Positions 47,120-56,387 are shown, numbered from the stretch's first letter. The stretch is DNA of 64,000 bases from Sulfurospirillum cavolei (GCF_001548055.1 NZ_AP014724.1:806001-870000), one strand, 5' to 3'. Notes: generated from the letters alone by a model not told the origin. Numbers and translations are program-made.

Positions 47120-48687
47120 GGTTTCTTTTCCAAATTGTCTAAGCGATTTTGGAGGCTTTCTATTTGGTTTTTAAGCGCATCAATTTCTTTCATCTTGTCT
47201 AATTTTTTGCTATCAAGCATACGCTGTAATTGCCTTTTGACGATAGGCTCACCGATGATGCGAATGTACCTTTCCGCTTCGTCATCGTCTTTGATGGGAG
47301 AATCTTTACCGTTTAGATAGTCAATCACTTCATTGATTTTATTTTTCGAAAATTCGCCCATAAGCCCATCTTTCATAAAAAACCCGTGAGAGAGTAGGGT
47401 GTGGATATTGGCTCCAAAGGTTTCGATGTTTGTTTCTTCACTAACATTTTTACAATTACCATTTTCATCTTTTTTTAAAAATATGACATTTTCTTTTGGC
47501 AAATCTGAAAGAAGCAATGGAGAATGTGATACTATAAAAAAAGAAATTCTTTTGTTTAATCTCTTTGCTACACAATTTAATTCTTTTATATAACGTCGTT
47601 GCCAATTTGGATGCAGAGTAATTTCTGGTTCATCAAATAAAAATATCAAACTTTCATTATCATCTTTTATACCATAGTAATGTATGTTAATTAATTGTCC
47701 ATACAAATTTTTTTCACCAGAACTTAAATCTTCATACTCCCTATTCTTTGAATCTTTAAATTCAAAATGAAAAAACGAATGACAAATACTAAAATAAAAA
47801 ATTTGTTCCTTTTTTGTGAGCTTTTCAATCTCAATATATTCAGTATTTTTAAAATATTCTTTAAAATCAGTTTCACTAACTAAATTTTTACCATATTGTA
47901 TTGCATCACTTAATAAATGAGGTATAGAATCTCTATATTCTAATAGATTTACATCTAGTCCATTTCTTAACATATATAGCATTAACAAAAACCCATTATA
48001 TGTTTCATAATTTAAAAATTCATATTCAAAATGTTCAAAACAATTTGCACGAAAATGCTCATCAGCACCTGAAAAAATATTTTCAAGTATTTGATTCTCT
48101 GGTTTTAACGAAAATTTAACTCTATCAGGAAGATAAAAAAAGGAAGATATTTCAATATTTTTGGTACTCTCTTGTGTTTTATATATTTCCAATATTCTTT
48201 GACTTATAAAATAGTTGCTTAAAACTATTTTCTTTTCGTAATTATTTCCCTCTCTATAGTTGGTACTAAAATATTCTTCACTAGAAATAGAATCTCTTTC
48301 TTTTTCGGACGAATAGTAATAAAAATCTATATTTTCTTTATGCCAAATAAATTCTTTTTTTTCTTCTAAATTTATATTTATTGAAAGATTTTTTATATTT
48401 GTAAGATAACAATTCTTGTATACGAAAATAAATTCAAAATTTAATTTGAGATTGTATAGAAGATTATAAAGAATACCTATTAAACTACTCTTTCCACTCC
48501 CATTTTCCCCAACAATTGCAGTAACGTTAATATTTGATGGGAAAATATTGACATACTCTTTTTCTTCAATCGTCAGTTCTTTTGTAGCTTCATCATACTT
48601 ACATGTAAACCTAGGCGAAAAATTAAACCCTTGATTTTTGATATTTTTATACTCTTTCACCCACAAATAAACCAGTTCCATACTCAC
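47116..48687 (-). CDS. SMC/ABC-like AAA ATPase, PtuA-like (Septu-type defence)
   Basis: A 523-residue ATPase of the overcoming-lysogenization-defect/RecF-like class. Walker A is AIVGENGSGKSSLIGIL near residue 60. The ABC-type signature is DLSSGEKNLYGQL, and Walker B with D-loop is FLFDEPEITLHPNWQ; SHSPLLLSDLP supplies the switch His. The C-terminus is a coiled coil ending DALKNQIESLQNRLDNLEKK. With the HNH partner it forms a Septu-like pair expected to sense phage and cleave nucleic acid. The central 1.1 kb is much more AT-rich than both ends of the same gene, indicating mosaic origin. Confidence 0.82.
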   Translation of the reverse strand: MSMELVYLWVKEYKNIKNQGFNFSPRFTCKYDEATKELTIEEKEYVNIFPSNINVTAIVGENGSGKSSLIGILYNLLYNLKLNFEFIFVYKNCYLTNIKNLSININLEEKKEFIWHKENIDFYYYSSEKERDSISSEEYFSTNYREGNNYEKKIVLSNYFISQRILEIYKTQESTKNIEISSFFYLPDRVKFSLKPENQILENIFSGADEHFRANCFEHFEYEFLNYETYNGFLLMLYMLRNGLDVNLLEYRDSIPHLLSDAIQYGKNLVSETDFKEYFKNTEYIEIEKLTKKEQIFYFSICHSFFHFEFKDSKNREYEDLSSGEKNLYGQLINIHYYGIKDDNESLIFLFDEPEITLHPNWQRRYIKELNCVAKRLNKRISFFIVSHSPLLLSDLPKENVIFLKKDENGNCKNVSEETNIETFGANIHTLLSHGFFMKDGLMGEFSKNKINEVIDYLNGKDSPIKDDDEAERYIRIIGEPIVKRQLQRMLDSKKLDKMKEIDALKNQIESLQNRLDNLEKKP

Positions 48688-48698
48688 TCCAAAGGTTT

Positions 48699-48726
48699 AC
48701 ATGTAAAGCTAAAAAACTTTACATGT
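48699..48726. repeat. paired TTACATGTAA palindromes at the edge of the defence island
   Basis: Two perfect copies of TTACATGTAA (cores at 48699 and 48721) lie 22 bases apart in the 48-base spacer between the ATPase start and aguB, with another just inside the ATPase gene (48601). By eye the core ACATGT occurs 54 times in the window. Other perfect 10-mers have cores at 6352, 7046, 12671, 27012, 37325, 46614 and 60277. Confidence 0.8.
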
Positions 48727-48735
48727 AAAAAGGTT

Positions 48736-49608
48736 TTAGTCGATAAATCGTTTTGTCAAATCCCCGTAAGTCTCAATTCTTCTATCACGTAAAAATGGCC
48801 AGATGCGTCTGACGTGTTCGCCTCTTTGTAGGTCAACATCGACGATGAGCACTTCTTCTTGGTCGTGGCTGGCACGCACGATGATTTCGCCTTGTGGTCC
48901 TGCTACAAAGGAGTTGCCCCAGAAGCGGATGCCGTCTAACACGCCGTGGTTGTCCGCTTCTTTACCGATGCGATTGACGCTAATGACGGGTAAGCCATTG
49001 GCGATGGCGTGTCCGCGTTGTACGGTTTCCCATGCGTCGCATTGTCTTCGTTTTTCATCTTCCATGTCTTCATCAAACCAACCGATAGCGGTGGGGTAGA
49101 TGAGCATGTCTGCACCTTTTAACGCCATTAAGCGTGCGGCTTCGGGGTACCATTGATCCCAACAGACCAAAAGTCCTAGTTTGCCGACACTGGTTTGGAT
49201 GGGGTTGTAGCCCATATCGCCTGGGGTGAAGTAGAATTTTTCGTAAAAACCGGGGTCATCGGGGATGTGCATTTTGCGGTATTTGCCGGCTATGGTGCCA
49301 TCTTTTTCAAAGACGACGGCGGTGTTGTGGTACAGACCTGCGGAGCGTTTTTCAAAAAGGGACGTGACTAAAACGACCTTGTTTTCTTTGGCGATGCTAG
49401 ACCAAAAAGCGATGTCGCTTTCCCAGTTGCTCGCGAGGTCAAAACACGCGACATCTTCATTGATGCAGAAGTAGCGATCTTGGTGGAGTTCTTGCAAAAC
49501 GACAAGCTCTGCGCCCTCACGAGCGGCTTTTTGGATGAGGGAAACGCTCTTAGCTATGGTTTTTTCTGACGTGCTTTCAATGGCGTGTTGGATGAGTCCG
49601 ACTTTCAT
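48736..49608 (-). CDS. aguB: N-carbamoylputrescine amidase
   Basis: Nitrilase-family enzyme that hydrolyses N-carbamoylputrescine to putrescine, the second step from agmatine. The 290 residues show the Glu-Lys-Cys triad: Glu in LQELHQDRYFC, Lys in KYRKMHIPDD, and Cys in GLLVCWDQWYPEAARL. The length and IGWFDEDMEDE segment suit this subfamily. The upstream enzyme, agmatine deiminase, is 3.3 kb away beyond feoAB. A minus-strand TATAAT lies at 49645-49650. Confidence 0.9.
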   Translation of the reverse strand: MKVGLIQHAIESTSEKTIAKSVSLIQKAAREGAELVVLQELHQDRYFCINEDVACFDLASNWESDIAFWSSIAKENKVVLVTSLFEKRSAGLYHNTAVVFEKDGTIAGKYRKMHIPDDPGFYEKFYFTPGDMGYNPIQTSVGKLGLLVCWDQWYPEAARLMALKGADMLIYPTAIGWFDEDMEDEKRRQCDAWETVQRGHAIANGLPVISVNRIGKEADNHGVLDGIRFWGNSFVAGPQGEIIVRASHDQEEVLIVDVDLQRGEHVRRIWPFLRDRRIETYGDLTKRFID

Positions 49609-49714
49609 AAAAAATCCTCTTGTGCGCTTAGGTTATAGGGTTTAATTATACATTAATGAGCTTTTAATCGGTTTTAATTTAGAATTTTGATGAGTATTAT
49701 CAAGAAGGAACACT
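49609..49714. promoter_or_regulatory. divergent promoters of aguB and feoAB
   Basis: The minus strand has TATAAT (plus 49645-49650) for aguB, and the plus strand TAGAAT (49680-49685) for feoA. A partial dyad TTGAT...ATCAA (49687-49703) overlaps the expected feoA start of transcription. A Fur site is expected for feoAB but I cannot identify one with confidence. Confidence 0.45.
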
Positions 49715-49942
49715 ATGAAAGCACTCTCGGATCTCAATGCCGGAGAAAAAGGCAAAGTCAAAAAAATCGACGCCGAGGGAGAATTAAAGCAGCGGCTTTT
49801 TTCGTTGGGTCTTCGAAAAGGAAGTCTTTTGGAAGTGAAAGCCATGAGTATGGCAAAAAGTACGATGGAGATTGAAGTCGGTACGACACTTTTGGCACTG
49901 CGCTTTGAAGAGGCGAAACGCATCGGAATCGAGACGCTATGA
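49715..49942 (+). CDS. feoA: ferrous iron transport protein A
   Basis: A 75-residue SH3-like cytoplasmic protein required for FeoB function. The pattern LNAGEKGKVKKIDAEGELKQ, RLFSLGLRKGS, then ISLALRFEEA-like ending (TLLALRFEEAKRIGI) is characteristic. An AAGGA site precedes the ATG, and the 3' end overlaps feoB by 4 bases. Confidence 0.93.
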   Translation: MKALSDLNAGEKGKVKKIDAEGELKQRLFSLGLRKGSLLEVKAMSMAKSTMEIEVGTTLLALRFEEAKRIGIETL

Positions 49943-52038
49943 ACGAGCTGATTATCGCCCTTGTGGGGCAGCCCAATGTCGGCAAAAGCATGCTCATCAA
50001 CTCGATCGCCGATGCGAGGCTTAAAGTCGGAAATTTTTCGGGTGTTACGGTCGAAAAAGCCGAAGTCAATTTTAGTGCGCAAGGGCATTCGATTAAAATC
50101 GTCGATTTACCCGGCACGTACTCGCTCAACGACTACACGCAAGACGAACGCGTGACCAAAGATTTTTTACAAAACGAGCATTACGATCTGATTATTAACG
50201 TGGTCGACGCGACCAATTTAGAGCGCAATTTGTATTTGACGACGCAACTTTTGGAGCTCGGCAAAAAAATGATCGTCGCGCTCAATATGATGGACGAAGC
50301 CCACAAAGAAGGGCAATGCATCGATCATGAACAACTGAGTTCTATTTTGGGCGTGCCGTGCGTCAAAGTCTCCGCCGCAACGAAAAGAGGCATCGGTAAG
50401 TTGCTCAATCGCGCCATCGACGTTTCGCTTTTCCCGCTTGAAAAATCCAAACTGATTTACAGCGACGTCGTGGAAGAAGAAATCGGCAAGCTTGCTTCGT
50501 TTTTAGACCGCAAACATTATGCATCTCGCCTTTCGTCGCGCGAAATCGCCCTGAGGCTTTTACAAGAAGATACCGCAACTTACCGCAAGATGCACGAAGA
50601 GCCGATTTGGGTCGAGCTCTCTTCGTTCTTGAAAGAGGCGTTAGAGCATCTTTACGTTCACTACGAGACGAAAGACGTCGCCGAAATTTTTGCCGAAGAA
50701 CGCGCCGCATTTGCCAAAGGCGCGGTCGTTGAGACGTTAAGTTGTAAAAAATGCACCTCGCAAACGCTCACGCAAAAAATCGACGCCGTGTTAATTCATC
50801 CCGTTTACGGCATTCCTATCTTTTTCTTTTTAATGTGGAGTTTGTTTCAGTTAACGTTTACGCTAGGCTCGATTCCGATGGATTGGATCGATGCTTTTTT
50901 CGTTGCTTTGGGCAATTATGCCAAAACGGTTTTCGGAGAGGGCGAGCTGGGCTCTATTATCGCCGATGGCGCAATTTCGGGCGTGGGTGCAGTGGTGATG
51001 TTCTTACCCAATATCGTCATTTTATTTTTAGGCATCGCTTTGTTGGAGACGACCGGATATATGGCGCGTGTTGCGTTTTTACTGGACGGATTTTTCCACC
51101 GTTTCGGACTTCACGGCAAAAGCTTTATTCCTCTTGTTACGGGTTTTGGTTGTTCGGTGCCTGCGTATATGAGCGCGCGCACGCTCAAAAACGATAAAGA
51201 TCGGCTGATTACGCTTTTTATCATCGGGTTTATGAGTTGCGGGGCGAAACTTCCGGTTTACGTGTTGTTCGCCGGAGCGTTTTTCGGGCAAGAACATGCG
51301 GGTAACGCTTTGTTTGCTATCTATCTTGCCGGAGCGTTTATCGGGCTTTTGGCGGCAAAATTTTTGAAACGATTCGTCTTTAAGGGTGCTGACGAGCCGT
51401 TCGTTATGGAAATGCCCAAATACCGTCTGCCTTCGTTGAAGCTCATTTGGCATACGGTCGTGAGCAAGGCGATTATGTACCTTCAAAAAGCGGGAACGTT
51501 TATTTTGGCGGCATCTTTGTTGATTTGGTTTGCGAGCAACTATCCCAAATATCCCGACCTTGAAGCCTCTTTCGATCAGAAAATCGAGCAAGCAAGCGAC
51601 GAGGCTTTAAAAGTCGAGTACGAAAACGAAAAGTCCAAAGTTTTGCTGGAAAAAAGTTTCTTAGGCAAAATCGGAAAATCGACCGATTGGTTGTTTACCC
51701 CGTTGGGATTTGATTGGAAAATGACGGTCGCCTTGGAGTCAGGATTGGCGGCTAAAGAGGTCGTCGTTTCGACCTTAGGCGTTTTGTACGCGCTCGGTTC
51801 GGGCGTGGACGAGGGCAACGAAAGTCTCATTGCGGAGCTTCAAAAGCAAATCCCTTTGGCTTCGGCGGTCTCTTTTATGATCTTCGTGATGTTTTATTTG
51901 CCGTGCCTTGCCGCTTCCATCGTTTTTACGAAAGAGAGCGGCGGTTATAAATATTTGGCGTATCTGTTCGTCTTTACGACGATCATCGCTTGGGTTTTAG
52001 CCTTCATCGGATACCGCGTGACCTTGTTGTTTAGCTAA
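49939..52038 (+). CDS. feoB: ferrous iron transport protein B
   Basis: Inner-membrane Fe(II) transporter with an N-terminal G domain. G1 is GQPNVGKSMLIN, G2 the GVTVEK region, G3 DLPGTYSLN and G4 NMMDEA. A helical spacer follows, then two Gate halves with conserved Cys (LVTGFGCSVPAYMSARTL and the later FYLPCLAA). The 699 residues are normal for the family. It overlaps feoA by 4 bases and the convergent efflux gene by 4. Confidence 0.97.
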   Translation: MNELIIALVGQPNVGKSMLINSIADARLKVGNFSGVTVEKAEVNFSAQGHSIKIVDLPGTYSLNDYTQDERVTKDFLQNEHYDLIINVVDATNLERNLYLTTQLLELGKKMIVALNMMDEAHKEGQCIDHEQLSSILGVPCVKVSAATKRGIGKLLNRAIDVSLFPLEKSKLIYSDVVEEEIGKLASFLDRKHYASRLSSREIALRLLQEDTATYRKMHEEPIWVELSSFLKEALEHLYVHYETKDVAEIFAEERAAFAKGAVVETLSCKKCTSQTLTQKIDAVLIHPVYGIPIFFFLMWSLFQLTFTLGSIPMDWIDAFFVALGNYAKTVFGEGELGSIIADGAISGVGAVVMFLPNIVILFLGIALLETTGYMARVAFLLDGFFHRFGLHGKSFIPLVTGFGCSVPAYMSARTLKNDKDRLITLFIIGFMSCGAKLPVYVLFAGAFFGQEHAGNALFAIYLAGAFIGLLAAKFLKRFVFKGADEPFVMEMPKYRLPSLKLIWHTVVSKAIMYLQKAGTFILAASLLIWFASNYPKYPDLEASFDQKIEQASDEALKVEYENEKSKVLLEKSFLGKIGKSTDWLFTPLGFDWKMTVALESGLAAKEVVVSTLGVLYALGSGVDEGNESLIAELQKQIPLASAVSFMIFVMFYLPCLAASIVFTKESGGYKYLAYLFVFTTIIAWVLAFIGYRVTLLFS

Positions 52039-52946
52039 AGGTCTTCGTCGATCTTGAACGACGACATGCGATCGTTCATCTCCGAATCGTCGTAAGGATC
52101 AAGGTGTGCGGTGATGACCCATTCGTCGCTTGGGATCAGCTCTTTGATCTTCTCTTCGATGCGATCTCCCGCGTGGTGTGCACGTAAGAGTGAAATACCT
52201 GGGCTAAAAACCAAGTGAACGTCGACGAAGTTGGTATTGCCGGATTTACGAGTTTTCAGGTAGTGAAAATCGCTAATCTCTTTCTCCGCGACGATGATGT
52301 TGCGAATATCTTCTACGATCTGTTCGTCCAACGAGGCGTCTAGCAAAATATACACGCCGTCTTTAATGAGCTCGTACGCCGAATGAATAATATAAATCGA
52401 AATAACCACGCCCATAATCGAGTCGATCAGCTCAAAGTGCGTTATTTGGATCAGAACGAGCGAAATTAAAATAGCACCGTTGCTTAAAACGTCCGTTTGG
52501 TAATGAAGCGCATCGGATTTGACGACCATACTGCGCGTTTTTTTTGCAACGTAGTTGAGAAATGCGACCAATGCAATCGTCAACACCAAAGAGATTGCCA
52601 TTACGAGGATGGAACTTCCCAAATATTCCAAAGGCTCATGCACGATCGCTTTTTTAATCGACGTGTAAAAAATAAAAAGTCCCGAAACGCTAATGACCGT
52701 ACCTTCGATCACGGCGGCTAAGGCTTCGATTTTGCCTTTACCGTAATTGAACGTTTTATTGGCGGGTTGTTCGGATTTTAAAATCGCAAAATAGTTGAAG
52801 GCGGAGACGATGAGGTCTAAAACCGAATCGATCGCCGAAGCCAAAACGGCGACGGAGCCGCTCATCAAGCCGATAAAGAGTTTGACGATAATTAAAACGC
52901 TTGCCGTGGCACTGGAGACGACGGTTGCTTTTTTTTGGAGTGTCAC
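52035..52946 (-). CDS. cation diffusion facilitator (Zn/Fe efflux family)
   Basis: A 303-residue inner-membrane antiporter with six predicted helices and a cytoplasmic C-terminal domain. Metal-site residues appear in the second helix (ASAIDSVLDLIVSAFNYFA) and fifth helix (SDALHYQTDVLSNG). The C-terminal domain contains HYLKTRKSGNTNFVDVHLVF. It could export Fe or Zn; proximity to feoAB makes iron balance a fair guess only. It begins 4 bases inside the aguA 3' end. Confidence 0.9.
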   Translation of the reverse strand: MTLQKKATVVSSATASVLIIVKLFIGLMSGSVAVLASAIDSVLDLIVSAFNYFAILKSEQPANKTFNYGKGKIEALAAVIEGTVISVSGLFIFYTSIKKAIVHEPLEYLGSSILVMAISLVLTIALVAFLNYVAKKTRSMVVKSDALHYQTDVLSNGAILISLVLIQITHFELIDSIMGVVISIYIIHSAYELIKDGVYILLDASLDEQIVEDIRNIIVAEKEISDFHYLKTRKSGNTNFVDVHLVFSPGISLLRAHHAGDRIEEKIKELIPSDEWVITAHLDPYDDSEMNDRMSSFKIDEDL

Positions 52947-53938
52947 GAGAGGTTATCCTTCTTTTTATAAATATTCATCGAAGCGCAATGCAAACTGCCG
53001 TGCTCGCGAATCAACACGGAAGCGTCGATGCCGACGATTTCACGCTCAGGAAAATAACGCGCAAACGTTTTAAGTGCTTTGGTATCGTAGGCGTCGTTGT
53101 AAAGCGGTACTAAAACCGCGTTGTTGATTAAAATAAAATTGAGGTACGTCGCGGGAAGACGGTGGTCGTTAAAGAACTTCGCCGAAGGCAAAGGCAGCGG
53201 AACGAGATCGAAAGAGGTTTTTTTGAGCTCTTTTTCCATCTTTTTAAGTTCGTCGTAGTGTTCGTCTTCTTTGTCGTAGCATTTCACGTAAGCGATCGTA
53301 TTTTTGTTTAAAAAGCGTGCCAGTGTATCGATGTGCGAATCGGTGTCGTCGCCCATAAGCGCGCCGTGCTTTAAGATAATCAACTCTTTGAGTCCGAAAA
53401 GCTTAATCAACGTTTTTTTGATCTCTTTTTTTGAAAGGTGTGCGTTGCGGTTCTCTTCAAAAAGGCAATATGCGGTCGAAAGCATCACGCCATGACCGTT
53501 GCTTTCGATGCTTCCGCCTTCCAGTACGAAATCGATGCTTTTGAGCTTTCCTGTTAAAAAGCCCTCTTCAAAAAGGCGTTTGGTGATCGTGTTGTCGATA
53601 CTTGCGTCAAATTTATTGCCCCATGCGTTGAAGATGAAGTCGTAAGTACGGCGTTGGTGGTTTTTGTAAACGTTGATGCCTCCAAAATCGCGTATCCACG
53701 TATCGTTCGTGAGCATTTCGACCAGCGTGATATTTTGAAGCGTGGGCAAAATGTTGGCAAGGTGTTGTTTATCTTCGCAAACGACGATGCACGGTTGAAA
53801 GCGTGCGACGGTCGAGATAAACGTGAGATACGTTTGATGAATTGCTTCGATGGAGTGCGCCCAGTCGCTCTTTTTGGGAGGGAAAACGACGATGAGAGCT
53901 TCTTGTTCTTCCCATTCGGCGGGTAATCTTAGTTTCAT
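52943..53938 (-). CDS. aguA: agmatine deiminase
   Basis: Peptidyl-arginine-deiminase-fold enzyme converting agmatine to N-carbamoylputrescine and ammonia. Of 331 residues, LPAEWEEQEALIVVFPPKKSDW is the family opening. NDTWIRDFGGI and LVLEGGSIE-like LEGGSIESNGHG line the site, and the catalytic Cys is in EHGSLHCASMN near the end. It shares a transcript with the efflux gene and works with aguB at 48.7 kb. Confidence 0.9.
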   Translation of the reverse strand: MKLRLPAEWEEQEALIVVFPPKKSDWAHSIEAIHQTYLTFISTVARFQPCIVVCEDKQHLANILPTLQNITLVEMLTNDTWIRDFGGINVYKNHQRRTYDFIFNAWGNKFDASIDNTITKRLFEEGFLTGKLKSIDFVLEGGSIESNGHGVMLSTAYCLFEENRNAHLSKKEIKKTLIKLFGLKELIILKHGALMGDDTDSHIDTLARFLNKNTIAYVKCYDKEDEHYDELKKMEKELKKTSFDLVPLPLPSAKFFNDHRLPATYLNFILINNAVLVPLYNDAYDTKALKTFARYFPEREIVGIDASVLIREHGSLHCASMNIYKKKDNLS

Positions 53939-54046
53939 TTTGCGCTCCGTCTTTCGTGTATTTGGGCTAAATTATACCAAAATAGGTTTGAGCGAGGCTT
54001 TTATAAGGTAAAATAGGGACGAAATTGTTTTTCCAAAGGCTCTTAC

Positions 54047-55261
54047 ATGTTATGGCAAGATAAAACCAATAAAAGCATCCGCCAAATCAATTTTATGGCA
54101 CTTTTGTTTGCGGGGTTGTTTGTTTTTATTTTTGCTTGTTTGATTATCGCGAACGAATATTTTGCTTACCAAAAAGAGATCGAACGCATCGAAGCATCGT
54201 ACCCCTCGACATTGTTAACGCTTGGAAACAGCGTCGAAGCGGCACATTCGCTTGAGGTCGTTTTGGAGCATAAGCACAAAGAGTACAAAGATAAAATCAT
54301 CGACTTTATGGTCAAAATTTATGCGTTGGCACTCGTGATGTATATGATCAGTACGATCGAGTACCGCTACGTCAATGAGTTGATGGCGCGCGAAGTGCGT
54401 TTGATCGTCGCGTCGTTTAAAGAAGCGGCGCAGAGTTACCGTTTTATCGATACGGAAAAGATGCGTTTTCGAGAATTTCGCGAGATTGCCAACCACGCCA
54501 ACGCGATGATCGAGGAGATTCACGGTAAAAACGACGATCTAGCAAAGCTCAATACCAACTTGGAGGCGATCATCGAGCAAAAGACCGAAGAGCTCAAACG
54601 CTCGGTCGCCTATACGCAAGAGCTTTTGGAAACGCAAGACCGTTTTGTGAAAAATGCGATCCACGAGATCAATACGCCCCTTTCGATCATTTTAATGAAC
54701 ATCGATTTGTACAATCTCAAATTTGAAAAAAATCCTTACCTCGTCAAAATCGAAGCGGCGGTGAAGGTGCTTGACAATATTTACGAAGATTTGGCGTACG
54801 TGGCAAAAAAAGATCATGTTGTCTATGCCAAATCGATGGTCGATTTTTCATCGTTTTTACAAGAGAGGGTGCATTATTTTGAAGATGTTGCCGAAGGAAA
54901 CAAGCTGACGCTTTGTACCGACATAAGCCCCGATCTTTTTATCGTTTTCAACGAGATCGAGTTGCAGCGTATTTGCGACAACAATATCTCCAATGCGATA
55001 AAATACAGTTACGAAAAACAAAACGTACATGTCAAGCTTTACGCGCAAGAGGCATTCGTTGTTTTTGAAGTACAAAACGTCGGCGATACGATTCAGTCTC
55101 TTGAAAATCTTTTCAGCCGATACTACCGTGAAAACGACGTTCGCGGCGGTTTTGGCTTGGGACTCAATATCGTCAAAGAGATTTGCGATCGTAACGACGT
55201 TGAGGTCAGCGTGGCTTCGGACACGTCGACGCGTTTTACGTACCGTTTTAGGAAAGGATAA
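54047..55261 (+). CDS. sensor histidine kinase
   Basis: Membrane kinase of 404 residues. Two membrane helices (about 17-38 and 89-105) flank a short periplasmic loop, followed by a coiled-coil linker. The HisKA H-box is NAIHEINTPLSIIL, with N-box CDNNISNAIKYSYEK and G-box GGFGLGLNIVKEIC. A periplasmic sensing domain of only about 50 residues suggests sensing in or near the membrane. The start ATG lies inside an ACATGT core. The response regulator follows after 2 bases and the acetate genes come next. Confidence 0.92.
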   Translation: MLWQDKTNKSIRQINFMALLFAGLFVFIFACLIIANEYFAYQKEIERIEASYPSTLLTLGNSVEAAHSLEVVLEHKHKEYKDKIIDFMVKIYALALVMYMISTIEYRYVNELMAREVRLIVASFKEAAQSYRFIDTEKMRFREFREIANHANAMIEEIHGKNDDLAKLNTNLEAIIEQKTEELKRSVAYTQELLETQDRFVKNAIHEINTPLSIILMNIDLYNLKFEKNPYLVKIEAAVKVLDNIYEDLAYVAKKDHVVYAKSMVDFSSFLQERVHYFEDVAEGNKLTLCTDISPDLFIVFNEIELQRICDNNISNAIKYSYEKQNVHVKLYAQEAFVVFEVQNVGDTIQSLENLFSRYYRENDVRGGFGLGLNIVKEICDRNDVEVSVASDTSTRFTYRFRKG

Positions 55262-55263
55262 CG

Positions 55264-55941
55264 ATGAAAATTTTGCTTTTGGAAGACGAATGGATGCTTC
55301 GCAGTTCGATTGAGGAGTATTTGGAAGCGTTAGGGCACAAAGTCGTGAGTTTCGGTAAAGGAGACGAAGCGTATGCCGCGATCCGCCAAGAGTCGTTCGA
55401 TCTTTTAATTTTAGACATTAACATTCCGAAAATGACGGGTTTGGAACTCTTAAAATCGCTCAACGAGATCGAACAAAACTATCCGAGCATTTTTATTAGT
55501 GCCAACGTCGATATCGACGATATTACCCAAGCCTTTGAACTCGGAGCGTCGGATTACCTGAAAAAACCGTTTCATCTGAAAGAGTTGGGGCTTCGTATCG
55601 ATAAAATTAAAAAAGAGTATGAGATCAAACGGATGCAACACATCATCTTAAGTCCCAAATACGTCTTCTCCAAACAAGAGCAAATGTTGTTTTACAATAA
55701 TAATGTTCAAGTCTTGACCAAAAAACAGTTACAAATAGTGACACTATTGTGCGAGAACATCGGCATCGTGGTAGACTTCGAAAAATTTCGCAGTTACGCA
55801 TGGAACGACGAACCGGTCGACAATGCCACAATTAGGGCTGAAATAAGCCGTTTTCGTAAGCTTCTTAAGGAAGATTTTATTGTCAATCTCAAAGGCGTCG
55901 GCTATAAAATTGAACGTTACTTACCGGAGCAAAAGCGTTAA
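55264..55941 (+). CDS. OmpR-family response regulator
   Basis: DNA-binding regulator of 225 residues. The receiver domain has the acidic pocket (LLLEDEW), phospho-acceptor Asp in LLILDINIPKMTG, the Ser/Thr switch in IFISANV, and Lys in DYLKKPFH. The C-terminal winged helix ends in the OmpR wing (VNLKGVGYKIER). Its direct placement before DUF485-actP-acs suggests it controls acetate uptake, which is inference; the well-known acetate regulator CrbR is of a different (LuxR) type. Confidence 0.92.
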   Translation: MKILLLEDEWMLRSSIEEYLEALGHKVVSFGKGDEAYAAIRQESFDLLILDINIPKMTGLELLKSLNEIEQNYPSIFISANVDIDDITQAFELGASDYLKKPFHLKELGLRIDKIKKEYEIKRMQHIILSPKYVFSKQEQMLFYNNNVQVLTKKQLQIVTLLCENIGIVVDFEKFRSYAWNDEPVDNATIRAEISRFRKLLKEDFIVNLKGVGYKIERYLPEQKR

Positions 55942-56072
55942 AAGTTACAAAAATACACATTTATTTTAAATATCTTCACGGTTCTTCTGCTGTTTTGAAA
56001 ATGCTACGATAATGCTATGTTACTTATTTACAATTTCTTCGTGATTCACACATTTACTATGAAGGAGCATTT
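55942..56072 (+). promoter_or_regulatory. upstream region of the acetate genes
   Basis: A gap of 131 bases after the response regulator, AT-rich. A GATAAT at 56008-56013 could be a -10 for DUF485-actP. No repeated half-sites that would be an obvious regulator target are visible. The AAGGAG ribosome site is 5 bases before the DUF485 ATG. Confidence 0.35.
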
Positions 56073-56387
56073 ATGAGCCAACATGTCTACGACAGAGTCA
56101 AGGCAAATCCAAAATTTGCCGAACTCGTACAAAAAAGAAGCCGCTTTGCATGGCAACTTTCGATTGTGATGCTTGTCGTGTATTACGCGTTTATTCTCGT
56201 AATTGCTTTTTCTCCCGCAACCTTTGCGCAAAAGATCGGAGAGGGCGTTACGACGGTCGGAATTCCGGTAGGATTGGCGGTCATCGTGATCGCGTTTGTG
56301 CTTACGGGTATCTACACTCAACGAGCCAACGGAGAATTTGACGATATGACGCATCAAATTAAAGAAGAAGTAAGGAGCGTCGAATGA
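56073..56387 (+). CDS. DUF485 (YjcH-like) membrane protein
   Basis: A 104-residue inner-membrane protein with two helices: residues about 27-48 ([20 protein letters not shown]) and 63-85 ([20 protein letters not shown]). The N-terminal pattern [20 protein letters not shown] is typical of the family. These proteins are regularly encoded immediately before acetate symporters and are thought to assist them. It overlaps actP by 4 bases. Confidence 0.92.
   Translation: MSQHVYDRVKANPKFAELVQKRSRFAWQLSIVMLVVYYAFILVIAFSPATFAQKIGEGVTTVGIPVGLAVIVIAFVLTGIYTQRANGEFDDMTHQIKEEVRSVE

Noticed and set aside
46283-48735. Retron (reverse transcriptase plus ATPase-HNH effector)
   Set aside because: No reverse transcriptase frame or msr/msd-like region lies upstream; the next gene is aguB.
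49687-49703. FNR-like or Fur-like box before feoA
   Set aside because: TTGAT and ATCAA are present but spacing does not match a standard site, and no clear Fur repeat is seen.
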